From NCBI GenBank assembly GCA_910586875.1, contig CAJUJI010000119.1, positions 1 through 8,778 of the forward strand: DNA of 8,778 nt. The letters are read 5' to 3'. The DNA comes from an uncultured Anaerotruncus sp. GTDB lineage: Bacteria; Bacillota; Clostridia; Oscillospirales; Ruminococcaceae. This document shows, piece after piece, positions 1 to 6,568 of this stretch. Position 1 is the stretch's first letter, and every line of letters begins with the position of its first letter. Both the position numbers and the translations under genes were made by a program. A model generated the notes under the pieces. That model was given only the letters and a program-made list of their open reading frames with translations. It was not told the DNA's origin and ran no database searches.

Positions 1-57
1 CAGCCTTTTTTATATGGAAATTGCGGTTATTTTTTCCCACAAATTCCGCATAAACCC

Positions 58-86
58 TTGCATCCTGCGCAAAATTGTGGTACACT
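58..86 (+). promoter_or_regulatory. Sigma-A promoter of the rimP operon with extended -10
   Basis: A -35 box TTGCAT (58-63) is separated by exactly 17 bp from a -10 box TACACT (81-86). A TG dinucleotide at 78-79, one base before the -10, makes it an extended -10. Transcription would start near 93, giving a leader of about 75 nt that contains the hairpin at 114-141. It is the only good promoter-like site I see ahead of rimP, and the tight gene packing downstream suggests it drives the whole operon. Strength and start point are inferred. Confidence 0.75.
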
Positions 87-113
87 AGCAAAGGTAAGAA
101 TAGAAACAAAGAT

Positions 114-141
114 GAAAGAGTGAGGTTGACCTCACTCTTTC
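114..141 (+). promoter_or_regulatory. rimP leader hairpin, probable weak (NusA-dependent) attenuator
   Basis: This is a perfect 12-bp inverted repeat: GAAAGAGTGAGG (114-125), loop TTGA (126-129), CCTCACTCTTTC (130-141). The bases after it (GTTTATG) form only a weak U-tract, and the rimP Shine-Dalgarno begins about 10 nt downstream. It therefore looks like a weak intrinsic terminator inside the 5' leader. In Bacillus subtilis the operon encoding NusA is reported to be autoregulated by a NusA-stimulated terminator ahead of rimP (ylxS). By analogy this hairpin may let NusA limit its own synthesis. The structure is seen directly; the regulatory role is inferred from the family. Confidence 0.7.
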
Positions 142-166
142 GTTTATGTAGGGGAGGATTTTTGGT

Positions 167-655
167 TTGGCGCAAGGCAAGGGAAAAAAGCCGAATACAG
201 CCGCGGTTTGCACCGCATTGGCGCAGCCGGTTGCGCAGGAACTGGGGCTTTATCTGTGGGATGTGGTGTTTGAAAAGGAAGGCGCAGGCTGGTATTTGCG
301 CTACTTTGTGGATAAGGATACGGACGGCGGAGTCACAATCGATGAGTGCGAGACATTTTCTCGCAGGATGAGCGACATTCTCGATGCTGCCGATCCGATC
401 GACCAGAGCTATTGCCTAGAGGTGGGTTCGCCAGGGGTGGAGCGCAAGCTGACAAAGGATTGGCATTTTAAAAAGTACATGGGTGAGCCGGTGGTGGTTC
501 GTTTGATACGGCCGGTGGAGGGTGTACGGGAATTTGTTGGAGAGCTTGCCGAATATCATGAGGATGGCAGCATTTCCATCAATTTGGATGAGGAAACCCA
601 GATGACCTTTACGCTGGGAGAAACCGCGTATGTAAAGTTGTACATTGAATTTTGA
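167..655 (+). CDS. rimP: Ribosome maturation factor RimP
   Basis: RimP is a cytoplasmic factor that binds the free 30S subunit and helps late assembly steps. The 162-residue product has the family layout: an N-terminal alpha/beta domain (about 10-95) ending in the signature LEVGSPGVERKL (84-95), then a C-terminal Sm-like beta-barrel (about 98-162). Length is typical. The start is a TTG, chosen because GGGGAGG (151-157) lies about 9 nt upstream and no in-frame ATG or GTG is better placed; the first residues (MAQGKGKK) are a short basic tail. It is the first gene of the operon, 32 nt before nusA, as in most bacteria. Family assignment is secure; the exact start is likely. Confidence 0.95.
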   Translation: MAQGKGKKPNTAAVCTALAQPVAQELGLYLWDVVFEKEGAGWYLRYFVDKDTDGGVTIDECETFSRRMSDILDAADPIDQSYCLEVGSPGVERKLTKDWHFKKYMGEPVVVRLIRPVEGVREFVGELAEYHEDGSISINLDEETQMTFTLGETAYVKLYIEF

Positions 656-687
656 GGATTATTTGAGATAAATGGAGGGGTCGGAAA

Positions 688-1779
688 ATGGCTAGCAGAA
701 CCAAGGTAACGAAGGAAAAGGACAACAGCAACAGCGAATTTTTTGAAGCACTTTCCTTGATGGAAAAGGAGAAGGGAATTCCCGCTGTGCTTTTGGCAGA
801 GAAGATTGCAACTGCAATCGGAAATGCGATACGCCGCGATATGGGCGCATCGGAGGACAGCATAGTAGAAATCAACCCTGAAACCGGCCGCTTTTATGTG
901 GCGATGCGCAAAACGGTGGTGGATGATGTGCTTGACCCTGCGCAGGAGATTCTACCGGAGGAGGCGGCCAAATATGACAGCGGAGCAATACTGGGCGGCA
1001 CTGTGGAGGTGCCGCTGGACACCAAACAGTTTGGCCGTATTGCAGCGCAGACTGCAAAGCATGTGATCCGTCAGGGCATTCGAGAGGTGGAACGCGGACA
1101 GCTGTTCGCAGAATACTCCTCCCGCCAGCATGATATCGTGACGGCAACCGTCCTCAAAACTGATGAGAAGAAAGGCAATATCACATTGGAAATCGGCAAG
1201 AGCGAGGCGGTGCTTCCCAAAAGTGAGCAGGTACCGGACGAAGCATTTGCAGATGGCGCGCGGATCAAGGTTTATGTGGTGGATGTGGTCAACGGCGAAA
1301 AAGGCCCGCGGATTATGATTTCTCGCACCCATCCGGGGCTGGTCAAGCGGCTGTTTGAGATGGAAGTACCAGAAATTTTTGATGGCACGATTGAAATTAA
1401 GTCGATCTCTCGCGAAGCCGGCTCTCGAACAAAACTTGCTGTTTGGAGCAATGACGAAAATGTAGATCCTGTAGGCGCCTGCATCGGCCCGAAGGGACAG
1501 CGCGTTTCCGCCATTGTGGAGGAGCTGGGCGGCGAAAAGATCGATGTAGTCAAATACTCCAACGAGCCGGAAGCATTTATTGCAGCAGCGCTCTCTCCTG
1601 CGGATGTGCTAACGGTAGAGATTGACCCAGACGGCGCGAAATCCTGTCGGGTTACTGTGCCGGATCATCAGCTCTCGCTTGCGATTGGCAACAAGGGACA
1701 AAACGCGCGGCTGGCGGCAAAGCTGACCGGCTGGAAAATTGATATCAAGCCGGAGTCTGGCTTTTATGGGGAAGAATAG
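688..1779 (+). CDS. nusA: Transcription termination/antitermination protein NusA
   Basis: NusA binds RNA polymerase and nascent RNA, promotes pausing and hairpin-dependent termination, and takes part in antitermination of rRNA operons. The 363-residue product shows an N-terminal polymerase-binding domain (about 17-135, beginning FFEALSLMEKEKGIP), an S1 domain (about 147-213), KH1 with the GPKG loop (267-270) and KH2 with GNKG (334-337) followed by NARLAAKLTGWKIDI. It ends soon after KH2, so it lacks the C-terminal acidic repeats of the E. coli protein, as is usual in Firmicutes. A charged 15-residue N-terminal extension precedes the conserved start of the domain. The ATG is supported by GGAGGGG (674-680). 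It follows rimP by 32 nt and is followed by rnpM after 20 nt. It may regulate its own operon at the leader hairpin. Confidence 0.98.
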   Translation: MASRTKVTKEKDNSNSEFFEALSLMEKEKGIPAVLLAEKIATAIGNAIRRDMGASEDSIVEINPETGRFYVAMRKTVVDDVLDPAQEILPEEAAKYDSGAILGGTVEVPLDTKQFGRIAAQTAKHVIRQGIREVERGQLFAEYSSRQHDIVTATVLKTDEKKGNITLEIGKSEAVLPKSEQVPDEAFADGARIKVYVVDVVNGEKGPRIMISRTHPGLVKRLFEMEVPEIFDGTIEIKSISREAGSRTKLAVWSNDENVDPVGACIGPKGQRVSAIVEELGGEKIDVVKYSNEPEAFIAAALSPADVLTVEIDPDGAKSCRVTVPDHQLSLAIGNKGQNARLAAKLTGWKIDIKPESGFYGEE

Positions 1780-1799
1780 CCCTATAAGGAGGGAGAAGG

Positions 1800-2075
1800 A
1801 TGGCACAAAAGAAAATCCCTGTGCGGATGTGTGCCGGCTGTTCCGAGCACAAGCCCAAAAGGGAGCTGGTGCGGGTGGTGCGCACGCCCGAAGGGGAGGT
1901 GCAGCTTGATCTGACCGGTAAAAAATCCGGCAGAGGGGCTTATGTTTGTCCAAAACCGGACTGCCTAAAAAAAGCGCGCAAGGCGCGACGGATTGAACGG
2001 GCGCTAGACTGCACAATTCCGCAGGAGGTTTACGACCGGATGGAACAGGAGATGGAGCAGGCATATGAACCATAA
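1800..2075 (+). CDS. rnpM: YlxR/RnpM, DUF448 RNA-binding protein (RNase P modulator)
   Basis: This is a 91-residue DUF448 protein. The family signature is clear: PVRMCAGC near the N-terminus, KRELVRVVRTPEG (20-32) and GRGAYVC (44-50). B. subtilis YlxR has been reported to bind the RNase P RNA and modulate RNase P activity, hence the name RnpM; applying this here is by homology. Four cysteines lie as CxxC (11, 14) and CxxxxC (50, 55), an arrangement that could bind a metal, although not all family members keep it. The C-terminal part is basic, then acidic. The start is backed by AAGGAGGG (1786-1793). The 3' end overlaps ylxQ by 11 nt, which suggests translational coupling. Confidence 0.93.
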   Translation: MAQKKIPVRMCAGCSEHKPKRELVRVVRTPEGEVQLDLTGKKSGRGAYVCPKPDCLKKARKARRIERALDCTIPQEVYDRMEQEMEQAYEP

Positions 2076-2370
2076 ATTGCTTTCGGCTATCTCGTTGTGC
2101 CGCAAGGCGGGCAAGCTCAGGATGGGGATGGATGTTGTACGGGAGGCGGTGCAGGATGGCTCCGCAAAGCTGGTGCTGCTCGCCAGCGACCTGGCAAAGC
2201 GTTCTGAAGGGCAGATTTTGGCGGCCTGCGAAGGGCGTAAGGTCCCTGTGCATACGCTGCCGCTGGATATGGAAGCGCTCTGGCAGGTGACCGGCAAGAA
2301 ATATGGCATTCTCGCAGTTTGTGAGGATGGTTTTGCCAGAATGATAACGGGGCTACTGTCCGAAATATAA
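2065..2370 (+). CDS. ylxQ: YlxQ, L7Ae/L30e-family RNA-binding protein
   Basis: This 101-residue protein belongs to the ribosomal L7Ae/L30e/S12e superfamily, whose members bind kink-turn RNA. The conserved opening ISLCRKAGKLRMGMD (9-23), the RNA-contacting segment LVLLASDLAKRS (36-47) and the closing GILAVCEDGFARMI (81-94) fit YlxQ (also called RplGA) encoded between ylxR and infB in Firmicutes. A ribosomal or tRNA/RNase-related role is often proposed but is not settled. The ATG lies inside the end of rnpM (11-nt overlap), with GGAG at 2054-2057 as the ribosome binding site. Ninety nucleotides separate it from the infB start. The identity is firm; the biological role is not. Confidence 0.92.
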   Translation: MNHKLLSAISLCRKAGKLRMGMDVVREAVQDGSAKLVLLASDLAKRSEGQILAACEGRKVPVHTLPLDMEALWQVTGKKYGILAVCEDGFARMITGLLSEI

Positions 2371-2402
2371 CAGGATACCATCACAGGTGTGTTCTTTTAT
2401 AG

Positions 2403-2437
2403 GCTTTTCGAGGTGGCAAAGCTGTCACGAAAAAAGC
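2403..2437 (+). promoter_or_regulatory. Imperfect hairpin just upstream of the infB ribosome binding site
   Basis: In the 90-nt ylxQ-infB spacer, CTTTTC (2404-2409) can pair with GAAAAAAG (2429-2436), allowing two looped-out A residues. GTG (2413-2415) can pair with CAC (2426-2428) above a small bulge. The stem ends about 7 nt before the AAGGAGG Shine-Dalgarno (2444-2450), so it could affect infB translation or mark an RNA processing site. There is no U-tract after it, so it is not a terminator. It is imperfect and may be chance. Confidence 0.3.
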
Positions 2438-2460
2438 AAAAACAAGGAGGATTTGAATTT

Positions 2461-5085
2461 ATGATAGAAAAGTATCGAGTACATGAAGTGGCAAGAGATT
2501 TGGGAGTTCAAAGCAAAGAAATTCTGGATCTGCTCGCTGCGAACTTTGATGGAGAGCGCAAGAGCATGACTGCGCTCAATGAAAAGGAGCTTTCGCTGGT
2601 GCTCAGCCATTATACCAACCAAAACCAGGTGGAAAGCTTTGACTCGTTTTTTGCGGCTGGAGAAGCCAAAAAGCAGGCGGCAAAGGAGGCGGCGAAGCTG
2701 GCTGCGGAACAAACACGCGCGGCACAGCAGGCTGCACTGGCAGCACAGCAGCGCCCACAGCAGTCTGCGGCGCCACAGCAGCAAGAACCCCAGCGCGCGC
2801 AGCAGGGCGGCCAGCAGCGTCCGCAGCAGCAGGGCGGCCAGCAGCGTCCGCAGCAGCAGGGCGGCCAGCAGCGTCCACAGCAGCAGGGCGGCCAGCAGCG
2901 TCCGCAGCAGCAGGGCGGCCAGCAGCGTCCACAGCAGCAGGGCGGCCAGCAGCGTCCACAGCAGCAGGGCGGTCAACAGCGTCCGCAGCAAGGCGGCCAG
3001 CAGCGCCCACAACAGGGCGGCCAACAGCGCGCGCAGCAGCCTGCGGCACAGCAGAACGGCAATCCGCAGCAGGGAGCGCAGCGCCGCCGTCCACATCCAT
3101 CCGGCGCAACGGTGGATACCCGCGCCGGCTCTACACAGGTAGAGATGGAGAAGTACAACGAGAAATACGATAATCTTGCACAGAGCAAGCTGGGTGCGCG
3201 TGCGGAAAGCACCACCCAGAAACAAAAGCTGACCCAGCGCAGTGCACAGCGCCGCGGCAAGCCTGTGATGTCTCGCAAGGAGCGCGAGGATGCGAAAATG
3301 CGCAAGCTGGAACTGGAACGCCAGCGCCGTAAAAACCTGGAGGTTACGCTGCCAGAGGAGATTACAGTGGGAGATTTGGCGGCGCGGCTGCATGTCACCT
3401 CGGCAGAGATCATCAAGCGGTTGATGGGCCTGGGCGTTATGGCAACGGTCAATGAGGTGATCGATTTTGATACTGCGTCGATGGTTGCTATTGAAATCGG
3501 CGCAAAGAAGGTGGAAAAAGAGGTTGTTGTCACCATTGAGGAGCGGCTGTTTGAGCCGGAGGAGGACAGCGACGAAAATCTGATGGAGCGTCCGCCGATT
3601 GTAGTGGTAATGGGGCATGTTGACCATGGCAAGACCTCGCTGCTGGATGCAATCCGTCATGCTAATGTTACTGCGGGTGAGGCTGGAGGCATTACCCAGC
3701 ATATCGGTGCTTACCAGGTTTTGGTGAACGAGCGGCCGGTGACCTTCCTGGATACCCCAGGACACGCGGCGTTTACCTCGATGCGTGCGCGCGGTGCACA
3801 GGTGACCGATATTGCGGTACTGGTGGTTGCTGCGGATGATGGCATTATGCCACAGACGGTGGAGGCAATCAACCATGCGAAGGCAGCAGGCGTTTCGATT
3901 ATTATTGCAATCAATAAGATGGATAAACCCCATGCAAACCCAGATAAGGTCATGCAGGAGTTGACCGAATATGAACTGGTTCCAGAAGAGTGGGGCGGCG
4001 ATATCCCATGTATCCGCGTATCTGCGAAAACCAAAGAGGGAATAGAGGATCTGTTGGAAATGATCCAGCTGGTTGCGGATACCAGTGAGCTGAAGGCAAA
4101 TCCTGAGCGTATGGCAAAGGGTACTGTGATTGAGGCCAAGCTGGATAAGGGCCGTGGTCCGGTGGCTACCATTCTCGTACAAGGCGGCACACTGCATGTG
4201 GGCGACGCTGTTATTGCAGGCACCACCTTTGGACGGGTGCGCACCATGCTGGATGACCATGGTGAGAGGGTTGAAAGTGCAGGCCCATCCTTCCCGGTTG
4301 AGATTACCGGTCTGGACGATGTGCCAGAGGCGGGCGATGTGTTTAACGCGGTAGAGGATGAGCGCTTGGCAAAAGAATTGGTCGACCAGCGTAAGCACGA
4401 GCAGAAGGAACAACAGTTCAGCACCTATGAGAAGGTCACGCTGGATAACCTGTTCAGCCACATTTCTCAGGGTGATATCAAGGAGCTCCCAATCATTGTA
4501 AAAGCGGATGTGCAGGGCTCGGTTGAGGCGGTTAAGCAGTCGCTGGAGAAGCTTAGCAACGATGAAGTACGGGTTAAGGTGATCCATGGCGCGGTTGGCG
4601 CGGTCTCCGAGAGCGATGTGATGTTGGCAAATGCGTCGAATGCGATCATTGTCGGATTCAATGTGCGTCCGGATCCTGTGGCAAAGGAAAATGCCGAACG
4701 GGACGGCGTAGAGCTACGGCTTTACCGGGTGATTTACGACGCGATCAACGATGTAGAAACCGCGATGAAGGGAATGCTTGCACCCAAAACCCGTGAGGTT
4801 GATTTGGGCCGCGCAGAAATCCGGCAGGTATACAAGATCACCAATGTTGGTACGGTTGCAGGTTGCTATGTACTAGAGGGCAAGATCACACGTAATGCAG
4901 AAATTCGCGTGGTAAGAGATGGTATCATTATCGCGGATGATAAGCTGTCCAGCCTCAAGCGCTTTAAGGACGATGTAAAAGAGGTTGCAAAGGGCTATGA
5001 ATGCGGTATGGCATTGACGAAATTTAACGATATCAAAGAGGGCGACATCTTTGAGGCGTATGAGATTGAGGAGTACCGCGAGTAA
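2461..5085 (+). CDS. infB: Translation initiation factor IF-2
   Basis: IF2 is the GTPase that brings initiator fMet-tRNA to the 30S subunit and drives 50S joining. The 874-residue product has an N-terminal IF2N domain (about 1-50) and a long Ala/Gln-rich disordered linker (about 67-290). This is followed by a second IF2N-like domain (about 293-360), the G domain and the C-terminal beta-barrel domains, with the fMet-tRNA-binding C2 domain at the end. The GTPase motifs are complete: GHVDHGKT (385-392), GGIT (409-412), DTPGH (431-435), NKMD (485-488), SAK (521-523). The linker holds a tandem repeat at residues 116-193. I chose ATG 2461, preceded by AAGGAGG (2444-2450) and opening with the family-typical MIEKYRVHEVARDLG. 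An in-frame GTG at 2389 would add 24 residues, but it has no ribosome binding site and the added residues do not resemble IF2. Confidence 0.98.
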   Translation: MIEKYRVHEVARDLGVQSKEILDLLAANFDGERKSMTALNEKELSLVLSHYTNQNQVESFDSFFAAGEAKKQAAKEAAKLAAEQTRAAQQAALAAQQRPQQSAAPQQQEPQRAQQGGQQRPQQQGGQQRPQQQGGQQRPQQQGGQQRPQQQGGQQRPQQQGGQQRPQQQGGQQRPQQGGQQRPQQGGQQRAQQPAAQQNGNPQQGAQRRRPHPSGATVDTRAGSTQVEMEKYNEKYDNLAQSKLGARAESTTQKQKLTQRSAQRRGKPVMSRKEREDAKMRKLELERQRRKNLEVTLPEEITVGDLAARLHVTSAEIIKRLMGLGVMATVNEVIDFDTASMVAIEIGAKKVEKEVVVTIEERLFEPEEDSDENLMERPPIVVVMGHVDHGKTSLLDAIRHANVTAGEAGGITQHIGAYQVLVNERPVTFLDTPGHAAFTSMRARGAQVTDIAVLVVAADDGIMPQTVEAINHAKAAGVSIIIAINKMDKPHANPDKVMQELTEYELVPEEWGGDIPCIRVSAKTKEGIEDLLEMIQLVADTSELKANPERMAKGTVIEAKLDKGRGPVATILVQGGTLHVGDAVIAGTTFGRVRTMLDDHGERVESAGPSFPVEITGLDDVPEAGDVFNAVEDERLAKELVDQRKHEQKEQQFSTYEKVTLDNLFSHISQGDIKELPIIVKADVQGSVEAVKQSLEKLSNDEVRVKVIHGAVGAVSESDVMLANASNAIIVGFNVRPDPVAKENAERDGVELRLYRVIYDAINDVETAMKGMLAPKTREVDLGRAEIRQVYKITNVGTVAGCYVLEGKITRNAEIRVVRDGIIIADDKLSSLKRFKDDVKEVAKGYECGMALTKFNDIKEGDIFEAYEIEEYRE
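2806..3039 (+). repeat. In-frame tandem repeat array in the IF2 linker (6 x 27 bp + 3 x 24 bp)
   Basis: Nine adjoining units run without interruption. Six encode GGQQRPQQQ (27 bp; starts at 2806, 2833, 2860, 2887, 2914, 2941). Two encode GGQQRPQQ (24 bp; 2968, 2992). The last encodes GGQQRAQQ (24 bp; 3016). The six long units are identical in DNA except for the Pro codon (CCG, CCG, CCA, CCG, CCA, CCA); the three short units show more silent changes. This points to recent expansion at the 5' side and an older 3' side. The encoded segment has one Arg per unit, no acidic residues, and should be disordered and basic. Unit length is always a multiple of three, so copy-number changes keep the infB frame. 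Confidence 0.97.
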
Positions 5086-5094
5086 AAATTTCTC

Positions 5095-5130
5095 CGCACC
5101 GCATAAAACCGTTTGGTTTTATGCGGTGCG
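5095..5130 (+). repeat. Perfect 16-bp hairpin between infB and rbfA
   Basis: CGCACCGCATAAAACC (5095-5110), loop GTTT (5111-5114), GGTTTTATGCGGTGCG (5115-5130): a fully complementary 16-bp stem beginning 9 nt after the infB stop. The downstream bases (CGGCGACTAG) contain no U-tract, so it is not a canonical intrinsic terminator. On the reverse strand a T-run follows only after several bases, and no reverse-strand gene needs it. It could protect the infB mRNA 3' end, be an RNase processing site, or be an interspersed palindromic element. The structure is certain; the role is unknown. Confidence 0.85.
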
Positions 5131-5186
5131 CGGCGACTAGGGGCGTTGCCCTGGGTCCTGCTGCTTTTTAAAAAAGGTGGCGACGG
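5131..5186. other. GC-rich non-coding stretch in the infB-rbfA gap, possible interspersed-repeat remnant
   Basis: The bases after the hairpin include GGGCGTTGCCC, able to form a tiny stem, and a near-palindromic CTTTTTAAAAAAG (5164-5176). GGCGAC occurs on both sides (5132-5137 and 5180-5185). The composition resembles non-coding interspersed repeats that I associate with clostridial genomes, but I cannot confirm copies elsewhere. No reading frame here looks like a protein. The rbfA ribosome binding site starts only at 5199. Confidence 0.35.
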
Positions 5187-5211
5187 ATGATTAAATTCAG
5201 GAGGCGGCAAA

Positions 5212-5550
5212 ATGGGATCTTACAAAACCTCTCGCACCAGTGAGGACATGAAACGCGAGCTCAGCGATATTATGCGTTCACTCAAGGATCCGCGCGTAAC
5301 GGGGCTACTCTCGATTGTTAAGCTGGATCTTTCGGGGGATATGTCACACTGTAAAGTATATATTAGCTCGATGGATGGACTGGATGCCGCTAAAAATGCG
5401 GTCAAGGGCTTGACAAATGCGTCCGGCTACATCAAACACGAGCTGAACCTACGCATGAAGCTGCGCAAATTGCCGGAGCTTCATTTTATTGCAGATGATT
5501 CCATCGCCCACAGCGCGGGTATCAGCCGCCTGCTGGACGATTTAAAATAA
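5212..5550 (+). CDS. rbfA: 30S ribosome-binding factor RbfA
   Basis: RbfA is a small KH-fold protein that binds 16S rRNA on the immature 30S subunit and is needed for late assembly, especially in the cold. The 112-residue product matches the family throughout: RTSEDMKRELSDIM at the N-terminus, KDPRV (25-29), the helix-kink ASG (70-72) that replaces the KH GxxG loop, and ELHFIADDSIAHSAGIS (89-105) near the end. Length is typical of the short Gram-positive form. The start has a strong AGGAGG (5199-5204) with a 7-nt spacer. It lies 126 nt after infB and 13 nt before nrnA. The gap before it is where ylxP is found in many Firmicutes; that gene is not here. Confidence 0.96.
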   Translation: MGSYKTSRTSEDMKRELSDIMRSLKDPRVTGLLSIVKLDLSGDMSHCKVYISSMDGLDAAKNAVKGLTNASGYIKHELNLRMKLRKLPELHFIADDSIAHSAGISRLLDDLK

Positions 5551-5563
5551 GGGGTTTTCAACC

Positions 5564-6568
5564 ATGGATAGATGTAAGGATGTTTCGGTACAGCAGGCAG
5601 CGGCGCTTTTGCAGGCGCAAAATCACATTTTGATACTTTGTCATCAAAAGCCGGACGGCGATACGCTGGGCAGCGGCTTTGCACTGCTTTATGCGCTGCT
5701 GTCACTGGGAAAAACCGCTCGTATAGAGTGTTCCGATGGGGTTCCTCAAAAGTTTGCGTATCTTCATACGGATTATGACCTTACACATCAGCCGGAGTTT
5801 GAACCGGAATATGTGGTGGCGGTGGATATTGCAGATGTGCAGCTGTTTGGGGAAAGCACCGCCCGATATAGCGACAGGGTGGGACTTTGCATCGACCATC
5901 ATCCCTCCAACAGCCGCTATGCAGCGCATCTGTTGTTGGACCCTAAAGCCGCTGGTACGGTTGAAAAGATCGAGGAAGTGATACGCGCATTGGGGGTAAC
6001 AATAGATCTGCGGATAGCGACCTGTTTATATACCGGTCTGACAACCGACACCGGCTGCTTTCGCTATTCCAATGTGACCGCACGCACCCATTATCTGGCG
6101 GCGCAGCTGTTGGAAGCGGGCGTAGATCATTTCCCGATCGATAAGCTGATGTTTGAAACAAAGACACCAGCGCGGCTGGATTTGGAGCGTCAGGTTTTGG
6201 AAACGTTGGAATATGCGTTTGAAGGACGTCTGGCATTTTTGGTGATCACCCAGCAGATGATGGAGACGGCAGGTGCGCTGGAGGAGGACACCGACGGAAT
6301 TGCAGCAATTCCGCGGCAGATTGCGGGGGTAGAGGTCGGTATCACGCTCAAGCAGAAGGGCGAGCGGTCCTATCGTGTTTCAATGCGCACCAACCAACAG
6401 ATCAACGCTTCTGTGGTTTGCGGCAAGCTGGGCGGCGGCGGCCATGCGCGCGCGGCAGGCTGTACCATTCAGGCGGATTTGGAACAGGCAAAGGCGATGC
6501 TGCAAAATGCGCTTGCACCGGAATTTGCCCGCTGTGATGCGCAGGCTGGCAGGAAAGGCGATGGGTGA
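5564..6568 (+). CDS. nrnA: NrnA-type DHH/DHHA1 phosphoesterase (oligoribonuclease / pAp phosphatase)
   Basis: NrnA-type enzymes degrade RNA oligonucleotides of a few residues and convert 3'-phosphoadenosine 5'-phosphate to AMP, using Mn ions. The 334-residue product has all DHH motifs: HQKPDGDTLGS (27-37; metal ligands H27, D31, D33), VDIAD with D88, DHH (111-113) in IDHHPSN, and TDTG (161-164) in the usual TGLTTDTGCFRYSN context. The C-terminal DHHA1 domain carries GGGGHARAAG (290-299), the substrate-binding loop. Length fits the NrnA group rather than the longer RecJ. The start follows AAGGGG (5549-5554), a moderate site. The stop overlaps the truB start by 4 nt. A position between rbfA and truB is common in Clostridia. 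Exact substrate preference cannot be read from sequence. Confidence 0.93.
   Translation: MDRCKDVSVQQAAALLQAQNHILILCHQKPDGDTLGSGFALLYALLSLGKTARIECSDGVPQKFAYLHTDYDLTHQPEFEPEYVVAVDIADVQLFGESTARYSDRVGLCIDHHPSNSRYAAHLLLDPKAAGTVEKIEEVIRALGVTIDLRIATCLYTGLTTDTGCFRYSNVTARTHYLAAQLLEAGVDHFPIDKLMFETKTPARLDLERQVLETLEYAFEGRLAFLVITQQMMETAGALEEDTDGIAAIPRQIAGVEVGITLKQKGERSYRVSMRTNQQINASVVCGKLGGGGHARAAGCTIQADLEQAKAMLQNALAPEFARCDAQAGRKGDG

Noticed and set aside
1..12. T-run (6-11) at the left edge resembling the tail of a terminator for an upstream gene
   Set aside because: The stem would lie outside the window, so it cannot be verified.
22..50. Inverted pair TGCGG / CCGCA upstream of the promoter
   Set aside because: Only 5 bp with a 19-base loop; expected by chance.
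2389..2460. N-terminal extension of infB from a GTG at 2389
   Set aside because: There is no ribosome binding site before the GTG, the 24 residues do not look like IF2, and the ATG at 2461 has AAGGAGG and the family-typical N-terminus.
2806..3039. Possible CRISPR-like array because of regular repeats
   Set aside because: The units adjoin with no unique spacers, are in frame with infB and encode a regular peptide motif; it is a coding tandem repeat.
2579..3142. Overlapping + strand frame through the IF2 repeat with Ser/Arg-rich repeats
   Set aside because: It is a frame-shifted reading of the same repeat array; the IF2 frame continues through it without interruption.
2425..4587. A 720-codon open frame on the minus strand, antisense to infB, with Leu-rich repeats
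   Set aside because: It mirrors infB codon use and the CAG/GGC repeats, which read as Leu/Ala antisense. It has no family resemblance, and infB on the + strand is unambiguous.
5115..5175. Intrinsic terminator at the infB-rbfA gap using the T-run at 5165-5169
   Set aside because: The T-run is more than 30 nt from the hairpin and is followed by A residues, so the two do not form a terminator.
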